From assembly GCA_030617085.1 (NCBI GenBank), contig JAUWWB010000039.1, positions 1-8,358 of the forward strand: a DNA stretch of 8,358 bases, in the 5' to 3' direction. The notes beneath the pieces are model-generated. The model was not told where the DNA came from. It was given only the letters and a program-made list of their open reading frames with translations, and did no database searches. A program made the translations under genes and the position numbers. The stretch is from Candidatus Omnitrophota bacterium. Its GTDB lineage: Bacteria > Omnitrophota > Gorgyraeia > Tantalellales > Tantalellaceae. Shown one piece after another: positions 1 through 4,590 of this stretch (position 1 is the stretch's first letter; each line of letters starts with the position of its first letter).

Positions 1-75
1 CTCGCGGAACACACAATAAAAGAAAGGAGCGTGCTTTCTTCACTGTGAGGCGCGGGTTTCGGATTGCGTTGCAAT

Positions 76-156
76 GTAGGGGCAGACCCCTGTGTCTGCC
101 CCTTATTTTTACGCAAACACACACGTAAGGGGGCAGGCACAGGGGCCTGCCCCTAC
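76..156. repeat. Inverted pair of GC-rich palindromic repeats (family R1)
   Basis: Two copies of a roughly 30-nt palindrome lie tail to tail. Copy 1 (76-105, plus) has the stem GGGGCAGAC (79-87) and GTCTGCCCC (94-102) around the loop CCCTGT. Copy 2 (126-156, minus) has the same loop, with the stem GGGGCAGGC/GCCTGCCCC. The stems differ by a compensatory A-T to G-C pair. Both copies begin GTAGGGG and end in CCCC(C)TTA. Copy 1 is followed by a T-rich stretch (103-110), so read on the plus strand it resembles an intrinsic terminator. Copy 2 supplies the stop codon of the small gene to its right. No transposase is present, so this is probably a non-autonomous interspersed repeat. Confidence 0.75.
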
Positions 157-329
157 GTTTCGCCCTTGCCTTTTTCTTTGCGCTTGCTCTCCAGAAGGGC
201 TTTTTCCAGGATGGTCCTCATGTTGTTTAGTTCCGCCCTCGAAAGAAGAAAATGCGCGCGCACCTTCTTATCCACCGCCTGAACCTCAAATGTGTCGCTG
301 TCTTTTATGTAACGGATATTGATCCGCAT
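153..329 (-). CDS. Small uncharacterised protein (58 aa; 65 aa if the upstream GTG is used)
   Basis: I do not recognise this protein. It is short and charged. It looks like a strand-turn-strand segment (RINIRYIKDSDTFEVQAV) followed by a helix (SRAELNNMRTILEKALLE) and a lysine-rich tail. There is no signal peptide, membrane segment or cysteine. I chose ATG at 329 because GGGGTG lies 6 nt upstream. A GTG at 350 in the same frame would add seven residues (MGDGVKD) but has a poorer ribosome-binding site. The stop codon TAG (155-153) lies inside the start of a palindromic repeat, so the present C-terminus was probably set by repeat insertion. The composition is protein-like and no other frame here is better. 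No function can be assigned. Confidence 0.6.
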   Translation of the reverse strand: MRINIRYIKDSDTFEVQAVDKKVRAHFLLSRAELNNMRTILEKALLESKRKEKGKGET

Positions 330-370
330 ATCTTTCACCCCATCGCCCACGTCCGCCGGCGCCTTCCTGC

Positions 371-394
371 GCAGGCTAAAGCCTGCGGCTACAT
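371..394 (+). repeat. 24-nt palindromic repeat, copy 1 (family R2)
   Basis: The core is the near-perfect palindrome GCAGGCTAAAGCCTGC (371-386), followed by GGCTACAT and a T run. The whole 24-nt unit occurs as an exact reverse complement at 8289-8312, and the core recurs at 8343-8358. It is preceded by GCCTTC (361-366), as is the 8343 copy (GCCTTC at 8330-8335). It lies just upstream of the small gene at 153-329 and probably separates that gene from its original promoter region. Confidence 0.8.
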
Positions 395-399
395 TTTTT

Positions 400-441
400 A
401 CGGTTCCCAGCGATGCGGGACAGGAATGTCCCGCCTATTCG
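400..441 (+). repeat. 42-nt hairpin repeat, copy A (family R3)
   Basis: The stem GCGGGACA (415-422) pairs with TGTCCCGC (427-434) around a GGAA loop and is followed by CTATTCG. A second 42-nt copy in the same orientation lies at 1105-1146, with 35 of 42 positions identical by eye. In that copy the third-from-inner A-T stem pair is replaced by G-C on both sides. On the plus strand the loop has the GNRA form. There is no open reading frame and no known mobile gene nearby. Confidence 0.75.
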
Positions 442-465
442 TTGGGCTGGGTTCGCGTTAGCTAA

Positions 466-554
466 GGTCCGCGTGGGAGGGGGTCCGCGCGCAGGTCCCA
501 TGCCGGGCAGAACCGCAACGGATGTTTGAGCACGGACCCCCACCCCCCCGGACC
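466..554. other. Long imperfect hairpin downstream of the flavodoxin gene; possible structured RNA or terminator
   Basis: Two 25-nt arms, 466-490 and 530-554, pair at 21 of 25 positions, including an uninterrupted GGGGGTCCG/CGGACCCCC block (479-487 with 533-541). The mismatches are at 472/548, 474/546, 478/542 and 488/532. The 39-nt apical region can fold further. The element starts 8 nt after the flavodoxin stop codon (563-565), so it would form the 3' end of that transcript on the minus strand. There is no T run after either arm, so a classical intrinsic terminator is not supported. It does not show the conserved GGAAG-type apical region of a signal recognition particle RNA. The fold is clear; the function is unknown. 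Confidence 0.55.
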
Positions 555-562
555 GGCGGCAG

Positions 563-1036
563 CTACGCCACTTTCACCACCAGCTCCGCCACTCTCTTGC
601 CGAGTTCATGGCACTGCTTTTTGACGCGGGCGTCGGGGGTTCCTATGGAGACGGGGCCGTAGTGGTCGCCGGCCTCGTTTCCGCGGACTATCATGCCGTG
701 GATCAGCATCGCGTTCAGTATGCCAGTTATGACCGTCTCGTTGCCACCGCCGATGTTTGCGGCCGAAGAAAAGGCGGCGCCGACCTTTCCGGAGAGCTTG
801 CCGTGAAAGCTGACCGAATCGTCAAAGAATTTCTTTATCTGATGCGCCATGGACCCGTAGTATGTCGGGGAACCTATGACAAGGCCGTCATATTCCAGCG
901 CCTTCTCCGCCGGAAAATCCTCGACATTTTTTACGTCCACCCGCACGCCGGGCCCCGCCGCCCCTTCCGCGATCAGGTGCGCCATGGCTTCGGTATTGCC
1001 GGTCCTGGAATAGTAAATGATCGCCAGCTTCTTCAT
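563..1036 (-). CDS. WrbA-like flavodoxin-family protein (FMN-binding oxidoreductase)
   Basis: This 157-residue protein is a flavodoxin fold, probably a cytoplasmic FMN enzyme or electron carrier. Strand one and the FMN phosphate loop are KKLAIIYYSRTGNT (S10 to T15). The second flavin loop is GSPTYYGSMA (55-64). The third is FSSAANIGGGNETV (89-102), whose GGxET resembles NAD(P)H:quinone oxidoreductases of the WrbA type, as does HYGP (125-128). It is shorter than typical WrbA (about 200 aa), so quinone reductase activity is an inference and a general flavodoxin-family call is safest. The ATG is well supported: AGGAGG (1048-1043) lies 6 nt upstream. The gene appears to stand alone, bounded by repeat-rich spacers. 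Its 3' end runs into the long hairpin at 466-554. Confidence 0.9.
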   Translation of the reverse strand: MKKLAIIYYSRTGNTEAMAHLIAEGAAGPGVRVDVKNVEDFPAEKALEYDGLVIGSPTYYGSMAHQIKKFFDDSVSFHGKLSGKVGAAFSSAANIGGGNETVITGILNAMLIHGMIVRGNEAGDHYGPVSIGTPDARVKKQCHELGKRVAELVVKVA

Positions 1037-1104
1037 GTTCTTCCTCCTTGGTTACACGTTATTCACGAGCCACACCCAACACCACTACGAACTCCGAACT
1101 CAAC

Positions 1105-1146
1105 ACGGCTATCAGCATTGCGGGGCAGGAATGCCCCGCCTATTCG
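1105..1146 (+). repeat. 42-nt hairpin repeat, copy B (family R3)
   Basis: The stem GCGGGGCA (1120-1127) pairs with TGCCCCGC (1132-1139) around the loop GGAA and is followed by CTATTCG. It is the second copy of the repeat at 400-441, of the same length and orientation, with a compensatory G-C pair replacing A-T in the stem. Similarity extends upstream of the stem to ACGG at 1105-1108. Confidence 0.75.
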
Positions 1147-1174
1147 GGGGAGTGAATCCGCTCCGAACTCCCCC

Positions 1175-1216
1175 TCGACTTCGCTCGGGACGGTTCAGGG
1201 GTGGTGAGCTTGTCGA
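1175..1216. repeat. REP-like imperfect hairpin
   Basis: TCGAC (1175-1179) pairs with GTCGA (1212-1216), and GCTC (1183-1186) pairs with GAGC (1206-1209), across a small internal loop (TTC against TT). The minus-strand form, with TTCGACAAGCTCACC and GAGCGAAGTCGA, resembles a palindrome I recall as recurrent in intergenic regions of many uncultured bacteria. That link is from memory and was not searched. There is no T run, so it is not an obvious terminator for the M48 gene ending at 1239. Confidence 0.55.
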
Positions 1217-1238
1217 ACCGCGAACTCCGAACTCAACC

Positions 1239-2039
1239 TCACTCTTCTTCCGGAACGATGTTAATGTACGAGTCGAAATCCGTATATCCATTTACGGACT
1301 TCTTGAGGTACGAGATCCTTTCCGAAAGATACGGGTGGCTTCGGTAGAAGCAATATCTTCTTCTTGGGGCCTTTTTGCGCAGGGTTTTCAGCGTTTCCAG
1401 CGCGCCGATGGCGCCGGCGGGTTCGAATCCGGCGCGGCGCAGGTATTTTACCGAAAGCTCGTCGGCCTGCCTTTCGTCATGGCGGGAATACGCGGCCACG
1501 AGCTGTCCGATGGCCCTGTTTGCCCGCGCGTGTGCCCCTTCCTCGGACTGCATCCCCGCCCCGAGCAGCATGAGCACTGTAAGGCCGAGATTACCCTGCA
1601 TCCGCTTGATCGCGTGACGGGCTTCCACATGCCCCATCTCATGGGCAAGGACGGCTGCCAGCTTGTCATCGGTCTCAAGCGCCTCCACGAGATCGTCGAA
1701 GATGTAAATATATCCGCCGGGCACCGCAAAAGCGTTATAATTATCGTCCTTTTCATCGCTCAGGACAGTGAACCGGTAAACCACGTCCTTTCTGTCCGTG
1801 CCAGCGGCAAGCTTCCCGCCGATCCGGCCCACCCGCTCCTGCGTGAGCGGATCCGGCGGAATGTCGAAACGCTTGCGGATCTGCCGGTCGATCTTCCTTC
1901 CCATCTTCCGCTCCTTCGCCGCCGATACCAGCACAAACTCCTCTTCGTCCGTAGCCGGATTGATCGACAGTATGCCGCCGGTCACAAACGGCAAAAACAA
2001 AAGCAGTGCTCCCAGCATCAACGTTTCTCTTCTTCGCAT
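1239..2039 (-). CDS. M48-family zinc metalloprotease, membrane-anchored
   Basis: A peptidase with one N-terminal hydrophobic segment (MRRRETLMLGALLLFLPFVTG, about residues 7-21), then a region typical of this family (INPATDEEEFVLVSAAKERKMG) and the catalytic domain. The zinc motif HEMGH lies at 133-137, and the probable third ligand is the glutamate of QADELS (E194). By family, such enzymes degrade misfolded or oxidised envelope proteins. The active site is probably periplasmic here, with the basic N-terminus inside. ATG at 2039 gives a normal n-region and 266 aa, with an AAAGG 9 nt upstream. An in-frame GTG at 2081 would add 14 very basic residues (280 aa), but its AAAAGG abuts the start codon. 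There is no lipobox cysteine and no TPR repeats, so it is simpler than BepA. A strong promoter lies upstream. Confidence 0.9.
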   Translation of the reverse strand: MRRRETLMLGALLLFLPFVTGGILSINPATDEEEFVLVSAAKERKMGRKIDRQIRKRFDIPPDPLTQERVGRIGGKLAAGTDRKDVVYRFTVLSDEKDDNYNAFAVPGGYIYIFDDLVEALETDDKLAAVLAHEMGHVEARHAIKRMQGNLGLTVLMLLGAGMQSEEGAHARANRAIGQLVAAYSRHDERQADELSVKYLRRAGFEPAGAIGALETLKTLRKKAPRRRYCFYRSHPYLSERISYLKKSVNGYTDFDSYINIVPEEE

Positions 2040-2112
2040 CTTCCGGCGCCTTTGTTTTTTAGCTTTTCGCCTTGCCGCCACCCTTTTAATCTGTTATTCG
2101 TCGATACTTTAT

Positions 2113-2141
2113 ATTATAATCAATTACATTCAAAATCGCAA
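2113..2141 (-). promoter_or_regulatory. Probable sigma-70-type promoter for the M48 gene
   Basis: On the minus strand, TTGCGA (2141-2136) and a perfect TATAAT (2118-2113) are separated by 17 nt. The start point would be near 2106, leaving a leader of about 25 nt to GTG 2081 or 67 nt to ATG 2039. The same AT-rich block also contains TATAAT on the plus strand (2115-2120), facing the nitroreductase gene. No good -35 box accompanies that one, so the nitroreductase promoter is uncertain. Confidence 0.6.
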
Positions 2142-2183
2142 AGATTAAGGCAATCTCAAAACCTAGTGAGGACAGGAGGAGTC

Positions 2184-2732
2184 ATGTCGGATTTTCTTGA
2201 GCTGGTCAAGTCCCGCAGGAGCGTTCGCGCCTTTGGTGGGCGGGCGATCAGGCGGGCGGATCTGGAGCTTTGCGTCGAGGCGGCGCGGTACGCGCCTTCG
2301 GCGTGTAACTCGCAGGCGTGGAAATTTATCGTGATAGACGATGCCGAAAAAAAACAGCAAGTCGCCGAAAAGGCGTTTTCCGGCCTCTACGGGATGAACG
2401 CCTTCGCGCGTGAAGCGGCCGCTTTCATTGCCGTCATCTCCGAAAAGTTGAAGTTCCCGGCATGGGCGGGCGGGAAGCTCAGGAACACGGATTTCAGGCG
2501 GATCGACATCGGCATCGCCTGTGAGCACATCGCGCTGCAGGCCCGGGAACTTGGTATCGGCACGTGCATCCTCGGCTGGTTCGATGAGAGAAGGTTAAAA
2601 AAGATCTTCCGCGTGCCACGCGGAAAAAAGATCGAACTCGTCATCGCCATGGGATATCCGGCACAGCCCAAACTGCCGGAGAAATATCTCAAGGACAAGG
2701 GCGAAGTTGTTTCGTTTAACGGATACAGGTAA
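2184..2732 (+). CDS. Nitroreductase-family FMN oxidoreductase
   Basis: This 182-residue protein has the nitroreductase pattern. The FMN phosphate-binding SRRSVRAF lies at residues 10-17, APSACNSQAWKF at 37-48 (N42 and Q44 near the flavin), the glycine-rich ELGIGTCILGWFD at 122-134, and AMGYP at 155-159 near the C-terminus. Family members transfer hydride from NAD(P)H through FMN to nitro compounds, quinones or flavins in the cytoplasm. The real substrate cannot be told from sequence. The start is fixed by AGGAGG (2174-2179) 4 nt before ATG. The open frame extends far upstream, but only as a shadow of the opposite-strand M48 gene. There are no ferredoxin cysteines, unlike the ferredoxin-fused members. 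It is the only plus-strand gene here, divergent from the protease, and its transcript ends at the terminator around 2806-2843. Confidence 0.92.
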   Translation: MSDFLELVKSRRSVRAFGGRAIRRADLELCVEAARYAPSACNSQAWKFIVIDDAEKKQQVAEKAFSGLYGMNAFAREAAAFIAVISEKLKFPAWAGGKLRNTDFRRIDIGIACEHIALQARELGIGTCILGWFDERRLKKIFRVPRGKKIELVIAMGYPAQPKLPEKYLKDKGEVVSFNGYR

Positions 2733-2742
2733 TCGGACGAGC

Positions 2743-2792
2743 GGGGTCAGGTCTTGAATTTTGCCATCAGGCAAAATTCAAGTCCTGACCCC
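2743..2792. repeat. REP-like 23-bp inverted repeat with 4-nt loop
   Basis: The arms 2743-2765 and 2770-2792 match at 22 of 23 positions around the loop ATCA. Each arm begins or ends with GGGGTCAGG/CCTGACCCC and carries TTGAATTTTGCC at its inner end. I recall this GGGGTCAGG..TTGAATTTTGC arm from REP sequences next to Y1 (IS200-like, RAYT) transposases in several phyla. No transposase is present here, so this would be an orphan copy. It starts 10 nt after the nitroreductase stop codon. Confidence 0.75.
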
Positions 2793-2805
2793 TACTATTA
2801 AGGAC

Positions 2806-2843
2806 AAAAAAACGAGGGCGACAATTATCGCCCTCGTTTTTTT
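2806..2843. terminator. Bidirectional intrinsic terminator
   Basis: A perfect 9-bp stem, CGAGGGCGA (2813-2821) with TCGCCCTCG (2828-2836), closes the loop CAATTA. It is preceded by seven A (2806-2812) and followed by seven T (2837-2843). It works equally well on both strands and sits between the convergent nitroreductase (ends 2732, plus) and pilin (ends 2867, minus) genes, 23 nt after the pilin stop codon. Confidence 0.93.
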
Positions 2844-2866
2844 GTTTTACAGGCCTATTGCCCGGA

Positions 2867-3214
2867 TCAAGGCAACACGTGAAGATCGGGTGCAGCGGCC
2901 TTTGAACACGCTGGATCAGTGTTCAGGTCTCCGATCGTATACGTCCCGCCTCCGGGACAGGTCGGCGTCACCTTGATGTAATCAGTCACGAGGTTCGCCC
3001 ATGTAGGAGTCCCCGTACCGCCATCCAGAGCCCACAGCACCTTAGCGCCCTCGGTCTGCTTGAGGTTGGCTATGCAAGCCTGCCTCTGCGCGGTCTGACG
3101 GGCCTTTACGAAATTAGGAATGGCTATCGCGGCTAATAAACCTATAATTGCGACTACGATCATGATCTCAACAAGAGTAAAACCGCCCTTGCCTAGAAGT
3201 TTTCGCATTTTCAT
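2867..3214 (-). CDS. Short type IV pilin / pseudopilin (prepilin with class III signal)
   Basis: This 115-residue prepilin has a short basic leader ending GKGG, cleavage predicted between G11 and F12, and the canonical FTLVE with glutamate at mature position 5 (E16). The hydrophobic helix IMIVVAIIGLLAAIAIPNF follows. The amphipathic second half of the helix is ARQTAQRQACIANLKQ. The globular part is very small (residues 65-115), with TCPGGGTYTIGD and a C-terminal DLHVLP. Cysteines 47, 86 and 103 allow one disulfide. The subunit would be processed by a prepilin peptidase (not in the window) and polymerised by the ATPase/PilC machine encoded upstream. AGGAGG (3228-3223) lies 8 nt before the ATG. 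It has its own likely promoter, which would allow higher expression than the assembly genes. It could be a major pilin or a GspG-like pseudopilin; sequence alone does not decide. Confidence 0.93.
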   Translation of the reverse strand: MKMRKLLGKGGFTLVEIMIVVAIIGLLAAIAIPNFVKARQTAQRQACIANLKQTEGAKVLWALDGGTGTPTWANLVTDYIKVTPTCPGGGTYTIGDLNTDPACSKAAAPDLHVLP

Positions 3215-3274
3215 TTTTCTCGCCTCCTTTCAAAGATTATTTGAAGTCCGAATTTTATCCGATACTTCGCATAA

Positions 3275-3303
3275 AGTATACCTGCGTTTCTTTAAAAATG
3301 CAA
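3275..3303 (-). promoter_or_regulatory. Probable promoter of the pilin gene
   Basis: On the minus strand, TTGCAT (3303-3298) and TATACT (3280-3275) are 17 nt apart. The -10 box matches consensus at five of six positions; the -35 box matches only its TTG. It lies in the 109-nt pilC-pilin spacer, giving a leader of about 55 nt. A separate promoter fits the need for far more pilin than assembly protein. Confidence 0.5.
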
Positions 3304-3323
3304 ATTTAACAGCGAAAAAAAAG

Positions 3324-4547
3324 CTAGAACGCAATAAGGGTGGACATCTTGAATATCGGCAGGAACATGCTTATCACTATGCCGCCTATCACTATGCCGA
3401 GGAAAGCTATGATGAAAGGCTCTATCAGGCTGGTCAATGCCTCGACAGCCGCGTCGACCTGCGCGTCATAGAAATCCGCAATCTTTGTCAGCATCGTTTC
3501 CATCTGGCCGCTTTTTTCCCCCACGGCGACCATCCTTGTGACCAGCGGAGGGAATATGCCGCTTTTCCCCATCGGCCCGGCTATGCTCTCTCCCCCGCGC
3601 ACACTTTCCTTTACGCTGTTGACGGCATTCTCGACGACCATGTTGCCGGAAGTCTTCGCGACGATCACAAGCGCGGAAAGTATGGGGACACCGCTTTTCA
3701 CCAGGGTACTCAAAGTGCGCGTAAACTTGCTCACGGCGACTTTTCTGAACAAAGGACCGAAAACCGGAAGCCTCAGCTTCAGACCGTCTATGGCCAGGCG
3801 GCCTTTGTCCGTCCTGACATACCACCTCATGGCAAAGGCCCCGATAGCGGCGCACAGGACAAACAGCCAGAAGTAGTGCCGCATCGCGTCGCTCAGGTTT
3901 ATCAGGAACTGGGTGGGCGCCGGCAAAGTGGCCCCGAAGCCGGAAAACATCTCCTTGAACACGGGTATTACCCTGAGTATCATCACAAGCGTTATCACAA
4001 CCGCCATGCCGGTAACGACAGCGGGATATACCATGGCCGATTTTATCTTCTTGTGCAGCGCGCTCGTCTTCTCCATGTATGACGCCACCCTGTCCAGGAC
4101 GTCATCCAGCATGCCGCTGGACTCCCCGGCTCTGACCATGTTCACAAAATAAGCGGAAAAAACGGCCGAATGATCGCCCATCGCTTCGGAAAGGCTCTTC
4201 CCCGTATTAACGGAATCCCGCATGTCCCACAGCACCTTCTGGAGCGTGGCGTTATCCGCCTGGTCGCCCAGCGTATCGAGAGAATTGAGGATGGTGATGC
4301 CGGCTCCGGTCATGGTGGCCAATTGCCGGGTAAACACGACGATATCGTCCATCTTCACCTTAGGCCCGGCGGATATCAATTTGAGCGAAGGAAAGGCCAA
4401 AGCCGCCCGCCTGGCCTCTTCGAGCTTGAGCGTAAGCAGTTCCTTCCCGCGCAGGATCTCAACGGCGTGCTTCTTGTCCGCCGCCTCAACTTCCCCCTTC
4501 ACCGTCCGCCCCGCCTTGTCTTTCGCTACATACTTGAATTTAGCCAT
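3324..4547 (-). CDS. pilC: PilC/GspF inner-membrane platform protein
   Basis: This 407-residue protein is of normal family length. It has a short N-terminal region (MAKFKYVAKDKAGRTVKGEVEA) typical of PilC/GspF, then two copies of the T2SSF domain, about residues 73-196 and 275-398. Each carries the duplicated signature GESSGMLDDVL (141-151) and GEKSGQMETML (343-353). Predicted membrane segments are near 173-196, 225-243 and 375-399, the usual three. It anchors the assembly ATPase and passes its motion to pilin subunits in the inner membrane. I chose ATG 4547 because AGGTG lies 6 nt upstream. An in-frame GTG at 4556 would overlap that site. The gap to the preceding ATPase gene is only 43 nt and is made almost entirely of a 7-nt tandem repeat. 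The PilC name is preferred over GspF because a pilin follows and no secretin or Gsp partners are seen. Confidence 0.95.
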   Translation of the reverse strand: MAKFKYVAKDKAGRTVKGEVEAADKKHAVEILRGKELLTLKLEEARRAALAFPSLKLISAGPKVKMDDIVVFTRQLATMTGAGITILNSLDTLGDQADNATLQKVLWDMRDSVNTGKSLSEAMGDHSAVFSAYFVNMVRAGESSGMLDDVLDRVASYMEKTSALHKKIKSAMVYPAVVTGMAVVITLVMILRVIPVFKEMFSGFGATLPAPTQFLINLSDAMRHYFWLFVLCAAIGAFAMRWYVRTDKGRLAIDGLKLRLPVFGPLFRKVAVSKFTRTLSTLVKSGVPILSALVIVAKTSGNMVVENAVNSVKESVRGGESIAGPMGKSGIFPPLVTRMVAVGEKSGQMETMLTKIADFYDAQVDAAVEALTSLIEPFIIAFLGIVIGGIVISMFLPIFKMSTLIAF

Positions 4548-4554
4548 TCTTTTC

Positions 4555-4589
4555 ACCTTTAACCTAAAACCTAGAACCTATACCCTACC
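4555..4589 (-). repeat. 7-nt tandem repeat containing the pilC ribosome-binding site
   Basis: Read on the minus strand, the pilB-pilC spacer is four units of TNNAGGT (TATAGGT, TCTAGGT, TTTAGGT, TAAAGGT) preceded by a degenerate GGTAGGG. The last AGGT, continued by GAAAAGA, is the ribosome-binding site of pilC, 6 nt from its ATG. The array abuts the stop codon of the upstream ATPase gene (4593-4591). Each unit presents an SD-like AGGT, so unit gain or loss could alter the leader without touching either coding region. Confidence 0.75.
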
Positions 4590-4590
4590 C

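Larger units (their letters stand above)
1088..1237 (+). repeat. Exact 17-nt direct repeats bracketing a repeat-filled segment
   Basis: CGAACTCCGAACTCAAC occurs exactly at 1088-1104 and 1221-1237. A shorter version (CTCCGAACTC) lies between them at 1161-1170. The 116-nt segment between the long copies contains the 42-nt R3 repeat, which begins directly at 1105, and a second hairpin at 1175-1216. This could be a composite insertion with duplicated flanks, or a cassette of repeats that carry the 17-mer as a shared end. It fills the whole spacer between the flavodoxin and M48 genes, both on the minus strand. Confidence 0.7.

Noticed and set aside
20..40. AAGAAAG/CTTTCTT hairpin near the left edge
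   Set aside because: It is a seven-pair AT-rich stem with no T run after it and no visible gene context. It could be chance or the tail of something outside the window.
76..441. CRISPR array
   Set aside because: The repeats are palindromes of different families in mixed orientation, without regular spacers of similar length and without cas genes.
466..554. Signal recognition particle RNA or tRNA
   Set aside because: The conserved SRP apical loop is absent, and there is no cloverleaf or CCA-like end.
1049..1085. Promoter-like TTGGGT and TGTAAC upstream of the flavodoxin gene
   Set aside because: The implied start point would fall in or beyond the ribosome-binding site, and both boxes match poorly.
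608..1207. Plus-strand open frame of 199 codons opposite the flavodoxin gene
   Set aside because: It mirrors the flavodoxin coding frame, has no ribosome-binding site, and its product has no recognisable domain. The minus-strand protein is clearly genuine.
1017..2183. Upstream extension of the nitroreductase frame to 571 codons
   Set aside because: The first 389 codons run through repeats and antisense to the M48 gene. The AGGAGG and ATG at 2174-2186 and the normal family length fix the start at 2184.
3312..3323. Run of eight T after the pilC stop codon as a terminator
   Set aside because: No stable GC stem precedes the T run on the minus strand.
3120..4082. Plus-strand open frame of 320 codons opposite pilC
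   Set aside because: It is antisense to the well-supported pilC and pilin coding sequences, rich in histidine, tyrosine and glutamine as shadows often are, and lacks any domain.
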